Numbered from the stretch's first letter, positions 1 to 10,881 are shown. The stretch: 64,000 nucleotides of DNA from Phytomonas francai (GCA_001766655.1 MJCC01000010.1:559257-623256); one strand, 5' to 3'. Translations and numbers: made by a program. The notes: generated by a model not told the origin, from the letters alone.

Positions 1-2
1 TG

Positions 3-2498
3 GCACACTGGGCTGCGCATCTTCCGCCTGGTCACTCCTCAAAATCATCTTTTACGGCCAAATGTGATGATGTGTGCGAGAATCATGATGTGCTGTATCG
101 AGTCGTGTTAGTGACACGTCCAGATGCAGTAAAGAGCGTAATGTTGGGGGTCAGTCAGTGGTGGTTGCAGCGCCCCATTCACCCTCATGAGCTTGGATAT
201 GACTACCTTTCGGAAGAATACCCACAACCAGCACGCAATGGCGGGTCTGGGAGGGCGAAAGATGGGGTGCTGGTGCCGATACAACTAAAATTTGCTTCAC
301 TGTCAGCAGCTAGTGTTTTTTACGTCCCATTGAAGGTTTCTCTTCTGTGTCGATTCATGGTATTTGTGTGCTACGTGCATGCGTGCCTAGCTTTTTGCTT
401 TACTCTTTGTGACAACGCTACTGCTAGTGCATGGCTACCGTCCGCCAAAATTGCCGAATGGTGTGGCCTAACCGACATACAGTTAGATCATTCAAATGAC
501 GAAGCGTTCAAAAACAAACTTTTCGGCTCAGCTGACGAGAAACTGGCTGCTCCAAGAACCTTCCTAGCTTCGCTGTTGTTCATTTTGAGTATCATCGTAG
601 CCATTCCTTTGTTGATGTTGACCGTGTTCATCACTTTGTTGCTACGTTTTCTCAGCCACTCTGCTGAGTACCTATGTCTTGACCAACGAAGCACCTTCAT
701 TGGCATGTTTTCTTCACTGAAGCGCATAATATTGTCTTTCATGCCCTCTGAAGAGATTATGCGTACGCATGGATTGTTACAAAATCGACTGCGCGAGCGA
801 GCTAGCGCGATGGAGACCTGTCACTGGCTCTATCGCCTTGGAGTCGTCTATGCTGATCAATTGCAAGCGCTCGATATAAGCCATACGGGAATAGGCGGTA
901 CCCACATGCTGGCTTTTGCCCTTGGGATTCATACCGCCACCCACAATGATGTATCAGCTACCCCAAAACGCGCAAGTGCGCTGCGAGCACTGGATGCTTC
1001 TGGATGTCTTTTCCTAGATCTTCCCCGCGATGCATCCCTGTTTCAGACTGAGCTCGATGTTCGTCGTTATCTGGGGATTCCTTGCTCTACCACAGAAAAA
1101 AACCTCAACAGCGATGCAACTACTGTTGACGAAATCCTGGCATACAGTGAAAATCTAAAGATGCTTTCACATGCGGGACGAGCACTTGCAAGGCTTTGTT
1201 TATGCACCCAATCAATTGGCACAGGTAAGAAATACGGCCTACAACTTATCAACGTGTCCGGTTCGTCTCTGGATAGTGAAGTATTAGACGAATTGGGGCA
1301 ATGCGCGCTGTTGTACGAACTTGAAGCAGCGCATAGACACAATGTTTCAATTAAAATGAGCGCTGCAACTTCAGAGACTGACATGGGCGGCCCATCTTCT
1401 GAATCTCTCCCCACCTCTCCGGTAGTCTCCCCGCTCTCCTCACTCATAGCGATCAACCTCACAAGTTGTCGTAGGGTGCGTAGTGTAAACGCTCTCTCGT
1501 ACATTACGAGTCTTGTTCAGATACTTGCACCCTTCACAGATATTAACAATGCCGGGGTCGTGCACCTTGACGGGAGTGCGTTCCATCAGGTATTAGGCCG
1601 TGTAGCTGATTTGGTTTGTCGTTCAAATCATCTATGCTGCACTCGCTCTGGTACAATGCATACAATAAACAGCAATACTGATGCTGAATCTGGGGCCTCG
1701 GACGGCACTGTATTGCCCCCTTCTTGTACTACAACCTCATTTATGTCATTACTAAACTGTTTCCTGGACACTGACGCGGATGGAAAGAACGAGTTTGTGC
1801 GTGGGTTTCCTGAAATAAATTCCTTCCTTGAGTTTCGGTTTCAAAGTCATCTGTACCATCTAGATGTTACCTTCTGTCTGGGGGTCGAAAGTCTTGCGTC
1901 GTTGTGTCGAAGACAGTGGTTGCTGCACTACCTAAATGTAAGCCACACGAATGCTAGGACAATTGGCCTCTCAGAGATCGCCTCGCTGGAACAATCATCA
2001 CCTGGCCACACTTCACCACATCGTCCTCTGCGTGTCCTGGTGGCGGAGTACTGCAACATTCTAAACGACCTTGACGGTCTTCAGCTGTTTCCGAACCTCA
2101 GAAAACTCTACGTCCGGAATGGCAGCCTTGACGCCAGTGGGTTGGATGTGTTCTCCAGCCATGCGGAGTCTTTTAACAACCTTATCTTTTTGGATTTGAG
2201 CTATTGTGAGAAGGTCGAGGATGTCTCCATGTTGGCCTCGCTACCATCGTTGCAGACGCTCATTCTGGACAACACCGAGATATTATGCGACGGCATCAAG
2301 GGGCTGGACAAGTGCCCTGTGCTAAAGACGCTCTCAGTGCGGTTTTGCCCAGACTTTGCTCCAGTAGGGCCCAGCAAAGAGCGGCTCGATCAGATGGTTG
2401 TGAACATCCCAACACTGCAGAACTACATTTATGAAAATCTCGCCTGCGACGAGATGCCCTTCGAACAGGCAGAAGATATCAAAAAGACAGAGAACTAG
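3..2498 (+). CDS. Leucine-rich-repeat membrane protein, 5' end cut by the window edge
   Basis: The frame is open from the first in-frame codon of the window to TAG at 2496-2498, so the true start lies to the left; a GTG at 72 is not a credible start. Two hydrophobic stretches, at about nt 340-405 and nt 561-650, look like membrane spans with a loop between them. The rest is built of leucine-rich repeats, clearest in the last 190 codons (nt 1850-2400), where units such as LDLSYCEKVEDVSMLASL and LKTLSVRFCPDF recur. LRR proteins are usually scaffolds for protein contacts. The pairing of membrane spans with an LRR domain suggests a membrane-anchored binding protein, which is inference. No specific family was recognised. 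It is the first gene of the plus-strand unit seen here. Confidence 0.8.
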   Translation, partial: AHWAAHLPPGHSSKSSFTAKCDDVCENHDVLYRVVLVTRPDAVKSVMLGVSQWWLQRPIHPHELGYDYLSEEYPQPARNGGSGRAKDGVLVPIQLKFASLSAASVFYVPLKVSLLCRFMVFVCYVHACLAFCFTLCDNATASAWLPSAKIAEWCGLTDIQLDHSNDEAFKNKLFGSADEKLAAPRTFLASLLFILSIIVAIPLLMLTVFITLLLRFLSHSAEYLCLDQRSTFIGMFSSLKRIILSFMPSEEIMRTHGLLQNRLRERASAMETCHWLYRLGVVYADQLQALDISHTGIGGTHMLAFALGIHTATHNDVSATPKRASALRALDASGCLFLDLPRDASLFQTELDVRRYLGIPCSTTEKNLNSDATTVDEILAYSENLKMLSHAGRALARLCLCTQSIGTGKKYGLQLINVSGSSLDSEVLDELGQCALLYELEAAHRHNVSIKMSAATSETDMGGPSSESLPTSPVVSPLSSLIAINLTSCRRVRSVNALSYITSLVQILAPFTDINNAGVVHLDGSAFHQVLGRVADLVCRSNHLCCTRSGTMHTINSNTDAESGASDGTVLPPSCTTTSFMSLLNCFLDTDADGKNEFVRGFPEINSFLEFRFQSHLYHLDVTFCLGVESLASLCRRQWLLHYLNVSHTNARTIGLSEIASLEQSSPGHTSPHRPLRVLVAEYCNILNDLDGLQLFPNLRKLYVRNGSLDASGLDVFSSHAESFNNLIFLDLSYCEKVEDVSMLASLPSLQTLILDNTEILCDGIKGLDKCPVLKTLSVRFCPDFAPVGPSKERLDQMVVNIPTLQNYIYENLACDEMPFEQAEDIKKTEN

Positions 2499-2954
2499 CT
2501 TATGAAAAAATGAGACGGTTTGGAACAGTTTCTTTCTGATTATATATATTAAACTGGCTAGCACACTAAGGCTAGAACTATCAGACGACTACTACTAACC
2601 TTTTGGGGGGGGGGGGGCTTTGTTCTTGTTGATTATTGCGCACCGTGTTGCCATTGACCTCGGAAAAAATAACCAACCAATAAACCGACCAACTGAATAA
2701 AAAAGCATGCATCAAAAATATAAGTAGTTGTAAAATACTCCTATTACCTCTTGGATACGTCCCTTTACACGCTTCATTTTTCTGTTTTATTTCATGCTAT
2801 TATGTTTTAAATTCACTGAGGCACGTTCTCTGTTTTTATTTTCCATTTAAAGGTAATATATTTTGTGTGTTTTTAATCCATATAACAATACTTTGTTGAA
2901 TTAAAGTGATGAAACTTCTCAGGCAACTCATGAAACATTCGCATGGATACCTCC

Positions 2955-2959
<5 letters not shown>

Positions 2960-2994
<35 letters not shown>
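2960..2994. repeat. (TA)n microsatellite
   Basis: About 17 uninterrupted TA units in the spacer between the LRR gene and RPN11. Confidence 0.95.
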
Positions 2995-2997
<3 letters not shown>

Positions 2998-3030
2998 TTG
3001 TAATTGTCTTAAAGATTTTTTTAATGCTAT

Positions 3031-3053
3031 CTTGTACTTTTTATTTTAATTAG
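3031..3053 (+). promoter_or_regulatory. Predicted trans-splice acceptor of RPN11
   Basis: A T-rich tract ends in TAG at 3051-3053, about 70 nt before the RPN11 ATG. In kinetoplastids the spliced leader is added at the first AG after such a tract. The assignment is by pattern only. Confidence 0.5.
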
Positions 3054-3123
3054 GAACTAAAAACATAGGTCTACAGATACTCTCAACAATATCAACAATA
3101 ATAATAAAAATAAACAGAAGACA

Positions 3124-4065
3124 ATGGAACATCTTAGTGGTTTGCTTCGCCGTGGAGGTGAGTTCAGTGGCAATGCTGCGACCGGGGATCTTCGTGATAC
3201 TGCAGAGACAGTCCAAATATCGTCCCTTGCACTTCTTAAAATGCTTCTTCATGGTCGTGCAGGTGTACCTCTTGAGGTTATGGGCCTCATGATCGGTGAG
3301 GTGGTAGATGACTACACGATCCGCGTCGCAGACGTCTTCTCAATGCCACAGACCGCGACTGGACAATCCGTCGAGGCCGTCGACCCCGAGTACCAGGTAC
3401 ACATGCTTGACAAACTTAAACTTGTGGGAAGACATGAAAATGTTGTTGGCTGGTACCACAGCCACCCTGGATTCGGATGCTGGCTCTCTTCCGAGGACGT
3501 AATGACGGCAAGTAGCTACGAAAATTTGACACCGTGCAGTGTATCCGTAGTGGTAGACCCGATCCAGTCAGTTCGAGGCAAGGTGGTAATTGATGCGTTT
3601 CGCACCATTCCGCGAGAGATGACGATGATGATGATGGGTGGTGGCACCAGCACGCGTTTTATCGAGCCACGTCAAACTACATCTAATATTGGGTTCCTCA
3701 ATAAGCCTTCCATGCTCGCGCTGGCGCGTGGTTTGGACAGACAATATTATAGTCTCCCGATCACATTCCGAAAGAAAAATCACGAGTTGCGCTTGCTTTT
3801 GAATGTATATAAGAAGGGTTGGCAAGAAGGATTCAAGCTAGAGAATGTCTCCGAGATGGAGAAGAAGACGCGCCAGGGTGTGCGTGAGCTCATTTCGCTG
3901 GCAAAGCAGGCCGAAAAGTTTATCACACAAGGTCAGGACGAGGATGATATCGGGAATGTCGGCCGCATCAACGCTATCACACACCTCCAAATGGAGGCGA
4001 CAAATATGATACAGAACAACCTCAATGATTCTATTGGCGCCATGATTAATGCTGTCGTATTCTGA
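3124..4065 (+). CDS. RPN11: 26S proteasome lid deubiquitinase RPN11 (JAMM/MPN+)
   Basis: The 313-residue product matches the family's usual length of about 310. An MPN domain fills the first half. The zinc-protease JAMM motif is intact: E51 in EVMGLMIG, then H112-S-H114 and D125 in HSHPGFGCWLSSED. RPN11 removes ubiquitin chains from substrates committed to degradation, in the regulatory particle of the 26S proteasome. The C-terminal third is the helical region that pairs with RPN8 and other lid subunits. The ATG at 3124 follows a pyrimidine tract and AG about 70 nt upstream. A short methionine-rich stretch (MTMMMMGGG) near residue 165 sits in a loop that is variable in the family. Confidence 0.97.
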   Translation: MEHLSGLLRRGGEFSGNAATGDLRDTAETVQISSLALLKMLLHGRAGVPLEVMGLMIGEVVDDYTIRVADVFSMPQTATGQSVEAVDPEYQVHMLDKLKLVGRHENVVGWYHSHPGFGCWLSSEDVMTASSYENLTPCSVSVVVDPIQSVRGKVVIDAFRTIPREMTMMMMGGGTSTRFIEPRQTTSNIGFLNKPSMLALARGLDRQYYSLPITFRKKNHELRLLLNVYKKGWQEGFKLENVSEMEKKTRQGVRELISLAKQAEKFITQGQDEDDIGNVGRINAITHLQMEATNMIQNNLNDSIGAMINAVVF

Positions 4066-4799
4066 ACAATAATAAAAATGTAGGACATCTATAAAAGTGA
4101 TATGCCATCAATTATTAATATTATCATTATTACTTTTAAACGTAGTGGTACCCTTTATAGATGCTTTTCAGATTAATAATGTCTAGAAGTAATTTGCTGA
4201 GGAAAAAAAGCGATGAGAGGAGTGTGAGAACGATTGGGTGAGTGTGTATTGCATAGAATAATGAAAAATTTATAAATTTTAAATGTAGTAATTCATGAAA
4301 TGGCTTCTTCTAAGGCATGTGCAGCACCTATGCATGCGTGTATAGGTGAAGGTGTAGAATACGGCTCGCTTGAGGAAAGAGAGAAGTAAGACATTGTAAT
4401 CATTTTATACATGCAACTATCTATGAGACTATTCTGGGAGCAGTGGGGAATTAGTATTTGTTATACTTTTATTCACTATGTAATCAAGTACATAGTATCA
4501 AGTGATTCGCCTTGATAACGTTCCAGGACTGCCTTTCCCGTCTTTACTTTATCCTCGAAATCTATGCATTAACAGTATCAAAGTCGATTGATTCGTCTCA
4601 TTTGTGTTTCCCCCTTTCCCAATGGATCCAAAACAACAGAAAAGACGCGAAATCCTAAACGTCGTTATTTTAGTATTTTTATTATAATATTTTCAAGTTT
4701 TACTTACTCCACTTTTAATTTCTTATTATTTCTCCCTAATTGATAAAAATACTCTCTAAGGTATTCCAACTGATTTCGCAGTATTGTCTTCAGAAGAAA
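4066..4799. other. AT-rich spacer
   Basis: No gene seen. A pyrimidine-rich tract at about 4692-4738, followed by AG at 4759-4760, is a likely splice acceptor for the next gene. Confidence 0.6.
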
Positions 4800-6554
4800 A
4801 TGAGGCAGACTGCTACACCCTCTGAAATAGCACTACGACAGAACCCCGGTCGACGGAGAATCACACGAAGTAAAGAAGGGTCCTTCACGTGTGCATATGA
4901 GCCCGCTTGTCCTGCGCATGATGGTAAAGTAATTTCGGATTGTCATTTAAAGGAACCCATGAAAATCGCAAGAAGGCTGCCCTTCCCTACAATGAATAAG
5001 ATGTCTTTCGTGCATAACGGAAAACCCTACACCGCACCACATTCTGAGACTGGTAATCATTTTCGACCACACCTGTTGTATGCATTGCCCTCCTTTGGCG
5101 TTGTCAAAAGCACTCCAAACAAATTCGAAAAAAAAAATAGGACTTTTTCCATAGAGAATCATACGGGTCCGCTATCAGGGTACAATTCATCCACTTTGGT
5201 TCCCTCCCGGATGTTGCGTTCAGAGGATCTGCCGACACTTATTTCGGATTCAACAAACAGCGGTCCTTTTCAGAAATTAAATAGGAATACCCACAGAACT
5301 TCCGCCGCAGCTCCCGACACATTACAGAAGAAAAATTTGAATCAAACAGGCCTACCTACAGGCTCTCATAGGTTGAGGAGATCTGCAAACACGATCCCCT
5401 CGACGCAGTTGAGCTTCCAATCTTCTTTTCAGGAGTCCAGCTTATTAAGTGGGCAGAACTCGATACCATGTGTGTGCGCATGTAAGCTTCATAAATGCAC
5501 TCTTTTCCTATCATCTAAATTATGCAAACGACTTCAACCGCAAGAGCCTACGATGCAGGCGAGCTTGGGGGTGTGGGCCCCCACCAATCCCCGATCGAAC
5601 TGTAAGGAATTGCGAGTGACGCCAATGTCTTCGGTACTCTCCCTTAATACGGCCGGGGCCACGCCATTGCACACAATCCCCTCCCTAACAAATCACGGAA
5701 AGGATTCCCCGTCGTCAACCGATCATAGCTTACTGCTCTGGAGCTCTCCACCATCACTCCATAGTCGTCCATATGTTGGGGACTTCCCCACCCCTGACGC
5801 CACCAAAAACAGTTCCACAAAGGTGGACGAGATGTGTAGCATTCGCGAGGGTATTGATGATAAAAAAAAATTCAGCGATACTCTGATGACTAGTATTATT
5901 TTCGATAACACTCGAAGAAGGAGAAGCAAGTACCTTTCTCCGTTGAGGAGAGAGTTCCATTGTGCGTCTGGTATCGTTGAAGTACTGCCAGTTAGCAATT
6001 CGATCTCAGATTTAGGGTTAATATCGTTGAGTGGCTCATACATGCGGTGGGTATGTAAGCAAAACGATGCCGTTGAAAAGAAAGAGCTTCAACAATTTGA
6101 AGCGCGTTACTATAAACGACTCGAGGCTTCCTTAGACTGTTTGGGTGGGCCTCGGTGCAGCGCGACAGATAAGATCAATCTCTGCAGTAAAAGCGGCAGG
6201 GGGGTGTCGAGGCTTATAGCGCCTAGCCCTGATCACCAGCCGCTCGCGACACGCCCCGCCCTCCGTCTTCCCGCGTTTGTTGCGAGGTCGTGTATGACAT
6301 CAGCGGCATCTCGAAGTCGATGGAGCTTATACATGCCTAAAATACCTCACGGGCGGCCCCCATCGCGGCACACTTTACAAGAATCAACACCGCATCGTAT
6401 AAAAGAGCGGTTTGCGTGTGGAGAATGCGTCGTGAACAGTAGCCACGATCTTATTGGAAAAACGGACGGCCATGCGAAAAGCCCTAAAGGGATTAGGAAC
6501 AATATCTTCGCTAAGGCGTTTGATTACGATCTTAAGTCTTCCATGCTGTTTTGA
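4800..6554 (+). CDS. Unrecognised protein, serine/proline-rich
   Basis: Product of 584 residues with no family I recognise. The open frame reaches back to a TTG at 4740, but the first ATG is at 4800 and a likely splice acceptor (AG at 4759-4760) lies between them, so 4800 is chosen. The sequence is rich in S, T, P and basic residues and low in hydrophobic runs, suggesting much of it is disordered. A more compact stretch lies near nt 6010-6180, with aromatic and charged residues around KELQQFEARYYKRLEASL that could form a helix. There is no membrane span or signal peptide. Its GC content is clearly above the flanking spacers, which supports real coding. Confidence 0.7.
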   Translation: MRQTATPSEIALRQNPGRRRITRSKEGSFTCAYEPACPAHDGKVISDCHLKEPMKIARRLPFPTMNKMSFVHNGKPYTAPHSETGNHFRPHLLYALPSFGVVKSTPNKFEKKNRTFSIENHTGPLSGYNSSTLVPSRMLRSEDLPTLISDSTNSGPFQKLNRNTHRTSAAAPDTLQKKNLNQTGLPTGSHRLRRSANTIPSTQLSFQSSFQESSLLSGQNSIPCVCACKLHKCTLFLSSKLCKRLQPQEPTMQASLGVWAPTNPRSNCKELRVTPMSSVLSLNTAGATPLHTIPSLTNHGKDSPSSTDHSLLLWSSPPSLHSRPYVGDFPTPDATKNSSTKVDEMCSIREGIDDKKKFSDTLMTSIIFDNTRRRRSKYLSPLRREFHCASGIVEVLPVSNSISDLGLISLSGSYMRWVCKQNDAVEKKELQQFEARYYKRLEASLDCLGGPRCSATDKINLCSKSGRGVSRLIAPSPDHQPLATRPALRLPAFVARSCMTSAASRSRWSLYMPKIPHGRPPSRHTLQESTPHRIKERFACGECVVNSSHDLIGKTDGHAKSPKGIRNNIFAKAFDYDLKSSMLF

Positions 6555-7586
6555 AGGGTGTCGTAGAACTATTATTTCAGAAAACATTCTGCGAAGAAGC
6601 CGGTCTCAGCTCTTATTTTCTCAAGAATTAATAAATTTATTTAACCCAAAAGCTTACTTTCCAGCGAACTCGAAATTTCATGACCTGATAATAAACTGGG
6701 AACCACTTCCTGTGGGTCAATTCTATTTTGTCTAATGTAAATAGTACGAAAATACATTAAAAAACTCATAGTCCATTGTTACCTTCATTTTCTAATGAAA
6801 TAGGTATGATAGGTTGATATCATTTTACTTAATATCATTTGCATTGTCACTCTATGGGGGAAAAACGATTTATGGTTTCTTTGGTTCTAGATTTTATACT
6901 TCATGCTATGTGTTTATATTATCATTCGCTTGCGTAATTTTTATCTTTTTCGCACGTCGAGGGATCTTTTAGCAACGTTTGAATTATTCAAATTAATTTT
7001 TTTGGCCTATTTTGTCCATTTATGTGTAATATTTTCATCTTCTAAAAGGAAGTACTACTTTATTAGTTTCTACGAAAAGTATCAAGATGGATGCACATAT
7101 TTTCTCTCTTTTGCATGTTGGTGGATAATGCTCTTCTTGTTTATCCCTTTCTGCACATTCTCCATCATTTTACTTTTTGTTGCATATGTTTGAAGGCCAG
7201 TAGCTCGGAACTCTAGTACTGTAAAATACAACCGATTTTTTCATATTAATACTATCACTATTTATGCTGCTTAGTTCTATTTTGTGCAGTGTTGCCTCTT
7301 TTTTCTTACATTTTCTTCTTTAACTATTCAACTGACATCGTGCTTTCCCTCCTAGAGGAAAAGAATTTGAGTGCATTAATATCACTTCCTTAACGACCTT
7401 AATCTAAGGAAAAGAAAAATTCTGGGTGGGAAAAAAAAAACCGATATCAAACCTTCGCCTGGTCCCTCAAAAAGATCACTCGTAATCGATTGAATCAAAA
7501 TTAAGAACCCCATTAGAGACGTCATCACTGTTTATCCGCGCCAAGGAGACGCATACGTGAAAGAAATATCACTCAATCTGTTGAAA
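6555..7586. other. Spacer with a pyrimidine tract and a doubtful 96-codon frame
   Basis: Mostly AT-rich. An open frame at 6903-7193 would give a hydrophobic 96-residue product and has TTCTAG 13 nt upstream, but its composition is that of translated AT-rich DNA, so it is not called. A long pyrimidine tract at 7294-7353 precedes AG at 7354-7355. Confidence 0.5.
7294..7355 (+). promoter_or_regulatory. Predicted trans-splice acceptor of the gene at 7587
   Basis: A roughly 60-nt pyrimidine-rich stretch ends in CCTCCTAG, 232 nt before the chosen ATG. Called by pattern only. Confidence 0.5.
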
Positions 7587-10500
7587 ATGAACCCGAGTTC
7601 GGGGATCACTCCGCCCCGAGAGACATGTCTTCCCACCGATCAACCGTCACTTGCGGCATCCGCCGCTTATCCTTCCCCAAACATCGATGCCGGGATATCA
7701 CAGTCTTCGTGTGATAACGTCGCCGCTGGCCGTATGCCCGACGCGCATTTTGAACAAAACAAATCACCGCCCCGTCGAGAGGAAATACCTGCCCCTCGAG
7801 TAGAGATCCCTCCTGAGAGAAGTAGGGGACATGTTGCACTTTCCACGCCACCACAGAGACACCGATACGTGGAAGACGCCGCGGTGAGTGAAGATAGTGA
7901 AGACGAATTTGTGTTTATGCTTCAAAATGCCAAAAGCACGACTCAGGCGATTGAAATGATCCGAAGAATTCAGTGTTCACGTCGTTTTACGGAAACCGCG
8001 CTATCCTCACGTGCGTGCAGCTCCAACTCTCTAGATACAAATGATAAACTCAAGGGGTCAGACTCCTCTGCATCTCAATGTTCTCGTTTAAGTGAGGGCT
8101 TAAAACAAAAAGGCCAACAAGTTGTCGAACTTCCTGAAACCATCCTTGACTTTCAGACAGCCCCACCCTACACAGTATCGTTGACAACTTCGCGAGACGC
8201 CGTCTTTGAGGATGCTCTCTCCGGTTTTCGCTCGTATTTAGAGCAGGAAGATCGAAAAATAGAAGCATATCATCAGTATAGTCTACGTCGAAGCGCGCAG
8301 GAGCAAGGTTTACCGATAAGCTACAAACGAACGTTTAGCACACAGAATGGGTTGCCGTGTGTATCTGCGGTTCCCGTTTATGCTTCAGGGTGCGACAAGG
8401 TTCATGCCATGCAAGGGCGGCCACAATGTCACTCATCTCCGTCTTACCCTGACACTTTTAGGCAAACTCAGCGATGCAGCAGGCCTTCAAACGACTCCAC
8501 CCCAGAAAGGAATCCCTTGAATTTATCTGAAATTTTAGAGACACAAATGCAAGGACAGAGTCAGAAATGCCACATGAAACCTCCAAATTTCCTCTCAAAT
8601 GAGCTTAGTGAATTTAATGTTCAAGAAAAAGGAGACGAACATGCGGTTGCCAAAGCTAATACACCCTTAGGCAACGGAGCCCAGTTCCAAGTTTTTCCAT
8701 ATCAACAGGAAGAGGGATTATCAATTAATCGTCTTCAACACTATCTTACGGACAAAGAGGGGGAAGTTGGATGCTTGAAGAATGATACGAACCGACATCC
8801 TCAACTTGGGGACCCCGATGAGACACGAGAACAGATATCGGATCCTCAACCCAACAACAGAAACGAAGGAACGAGCAAAGCCAACCATGAGGATGAGCAA
8901 CAATTGGTAGACCTTGTCGAGCAAGAATTTCTGCGAATGCAAGCACCACAACTGTTTCGATATCGCCATCCGTTGGAACCTTGGGTTGCTACTGAGCAGG
9001 GCAACCGAGTTTCAGCTCTCCGCACAGCATTATACGCTTCGCGATCCTATTTAATTCACCAATATCATGGCAGTAGTAGCTATATCAATATAAACCTCTA
9101 CTCAGGAGAGGAAAAAATCGACGAGAGTGGACACATATCCGGGCCCCTTAACAGGGTTCGCCGAGAGTGGGTCTACGTTTGGGAACAATTCAAACGCGAC
9201 ATCCATCGCGAGGTGCTCCTCATCGAGGATGCAAATTACCGCGACCCTAACAAAGCGGTGGCGGCCATCATTAGCTACCTGGAGTACTGCTACGACCGCG
9301 GCCAATCAGTCTATCTGAAGCGCAAGGCAGAGGCAGAAGAAGCGGAAAGGTTCGCGCGTGAGGCGCAGCGCAACGAAGGGGGTGGCCTTTTTTCCAGCTT
9401 TTTCAGAGAGGGTGCCGCGATAATTAAGGAAACTGTTGAAAACGCGCAGAAGACGTTGTCTGACCTTCTCTCTGTCACCGGTCTCGATCCTGTGTCTCGG
9501 CGCCCCACCGTCGTCTACCCGAAGGATCCGCTTACAAGGGCCGTAAAGATTTTCGACGCGGCTCGTGAGGTCATCCTGGCCTCGCAGCAATCATTTATAG
9601 GCTTCCCCTACCAACTGCTTTGCGAGCAGCTGGGTACGACACGTTTGCCCGTGGCCCTGGAGGAGTTTATACAAAAATGGGGGATGAGTGAAGAGGACGT
9701 GTCAAGCATTCCCCTCCGCGAGACGGACGGCTCGACGTATCTGAGCAGAGATGCGGAGCAATCAGGTTATGCTGACGGACTCACTTCAAAGGTGATTCGC
9801 ACGACAGGCGGCCCAGCCGGTCGAGATGACAGCGCTGATGCAGCAAGTGGGAATACGCAACTAAAAGAAATGCAAAGGCGCAATCGAGAGCGTCGGCGCC
9901 GCAAAATACGGGAGGAGAAAGTGAAACGACTTCCTCTTTTGGTAGGGGAACCTCATCCAGACGAGTTTAAGGCTTTTGTGAGTCGTGTGCGGTCACGTGT
10001 TGCTTCCATGAATGCGAAAGACACTTGTCGCGAAGGGAAAGCTAGCAAAAGGAATAAAGAATCGTTAAATAGCGAGAGCGATGTGGCTGCCTCAATTGCC
10101 AACGCGTCCAATCCAAGGGAGGCTTGTTTCACAAGCAATTTACAGCAAGAGCAAGACGATTTTAAGAGCAATTGGTTTAGGGAGGATGTGGGAAGCTCAG
10201 TTTATCTCATTCCTATAGATCATAAAGCAGAGGCACAGAGCTGCGCTGCAAACGAGTTTAATGGTAATGAGTCTAAAGAGTCTGTCGAACAAGGTGTGCG
10301 AATACATTTATACTTCCATAAGTTGCGTAATGTGCCTGTGATATGCGTCAGTAAGCTCTTCCGTCTCCTTACTGTTCCGGGGTTTGAGCTGTCACCTGCG
10401 TCATCAAGTGAATCTCTTGAAGCTGTGAACCTGAAGAACGACGACAGGGCAAGTTTTAAGTGCTTCCCACTTCATGAAGAAGCCAAAAAAGAAATGCCAA

Positions 10501-10667
10501 ACACGAGCGTATTTCACAATACACAACAGTTGCCTGTATCGTTATCAGCTGCGCGATGTAAGCAAGAGAAAAGTGTAAAAAAGAGCTTGCTGATTCTAAT
10601 TCAAGTACAATTCTCTCTTTTTACTGATGAGGAGGCGGAGGTGCGATGGAAATGGTACCATGTGTAG
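7587..10667 (+). CDS. Large unrecognised protein with a conserved helical middle
   Basis: Product of 1026 residues. The frame extends ten codons upstream to a GTG, but 7587 is the first ATG. The N-terminal 430 or so residues are polar and probably disordered. A better-ordered block at about nt 8900-9700 holds aromatic and charged helices (around REWVYVWEQFKRDIHREV and LEYCYDRGQSVYLKRKAEAEE), the latter likely a short coiled coil. A strongly basic cluster follows at about nt 9870-9930 (RRNRERRRRKIREEKVKR), which could be a nuclear signal or an RNA-binding patch. No catalytic motif or membrane span is visible. I cannot name a family; the ordered middle is the part to use for a remote-homology search. 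Confidence 0.75.
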   Translation: MNPSSGITPPRETCLPTDQPSLAASAAYPSPNIDAGISQSSCDNVAAGRMPDAHFEQNKSPPRREEIPAPRVEIPPERSRGHVALSTPPQRHRYVEDAAVSEDSEDEFVFMLQNAKSTTQAIEMIRRIQCSRRFTETALSSRACSSNSLDTNDKLKGSDSSASQCSRLSEGLKQKGQQVVELPETILDFQTAPPYTVSLTTSRDAVFEDALSGFRSYLEQEDRKIEAYHQYSLRRSAQEQGLPISYKRTFSTQNGLPCVSAVPVYASGCDKVHAMQGRPQCHSSPSYPDTFRQTQRCSRPSNDSTPERNPLNLSEILETQMQGQSQKCHMKPPNFLSNELSEFNVQEKGDEHAVAKANTPLGNGAQFQVFPYQQEEGLSINRLQHYLTDKEGEVGCLKNDTNRHPQLGDPDETREQISDPQPNNRNEGTSKANHEDEQQLVDLVEQEFLRMQAPQLFRYRHPLEPWVATEQGNRVSALRTALYASRSYLIHQYHGSSSYININLYSGEEKIDESGHISGPLNRVRREWVYVWEQFKRDIHREVLLIEDANYRDPNKAVAAIISYLEYCYDRGQSVYLKRKAEAEEAERFAREAQRNEGGGLFSSFFREGAAIIKETVENAQKTLSDLLSVTGLDPVSRRPTVVYPKDPLTRAVKIFDAAREVILASQQSFIGFPYQLLCEQLGTTRLPVALEEFIQKWGMSEEDVSSIPLRETDGSTYLSRDAEQSGYADGLTSKVIRTTGGPAGRDDSADAASGNTQLKEMQRRNRERRRRKIREEKVKRLPLLVGEPHPDEFKAFVSRVRSRVASMNAKDTCREGKASKRNKESLNSESDVAASIANASNPREACFTSNLQQEQDDFKSNWFREDVGSSVYLIPIDHKAEAQSCAANEFNGNESKESVEQGVRIHLYFHKLRNVPVICVSKLFRLLTVPGFELSPASSSESLEAVNLKNDDRASFKCFPLHEEAKKEMPNTSVFHNTQQLPVSLSAARCKQEKSVKKSLLILIQVQFSLFTDEEAEVRWKWYHV

Positions 10668-10840
10668 TTCTTCATACTGCGGGCAAAAGTAAAAAAAGAG
10701 TACTGGGAACGACGGACCCTACTCTTTTTCATTTCAAAAAATTGCTGTAAATGATTGCGTTTTTCTTTTGCATCGGTCAAAATCCTTCAAAACTTAAAGG
10801 ATGTTTAGTAATATTTTGAGGTAAATGTAATTGATTCATC

Positions 10841-10881
10841 TTTACACCCCTTTTTTGTATTCTTCTCAACTATTACAACAG
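10841..10881 (+). promoter_or_regulatory. Predicted trans-splice acceptor of the ABC transporter gene
   Basis: A C/T-rich tract (TTTACACCCCTTTTTT and following) ends in CAACAG at 10881, 73 nt before the ATG at 10954. Called by pattern only. Confidence 0.5.

Larger units (their letters stand above)
2499..3123. other. AT-rich spacer before RPN11
   Basis: No gene seen. The spacer holds a run of 13 G at 2605-2617, a TA microsatellite at about 2960-2994 and a splice-acceptor-like tract just before RPN11. Confidence 0.7.

Noticed and set aside
4740..4799. TTG-started extension of the gene at 4800
   Set aside because: TTG is not a normal start in kinetoplastids, and a likely splice acceptor lies downstream of it.
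6903..7193. 96-codon plus-strand frame with hydrophobic product
   Set aside because: Starts with ATG and has AG 13 nt upstream, but the product is the F/I/L/Y/S mix expected from AT-rich spacer, with no family resemblance.
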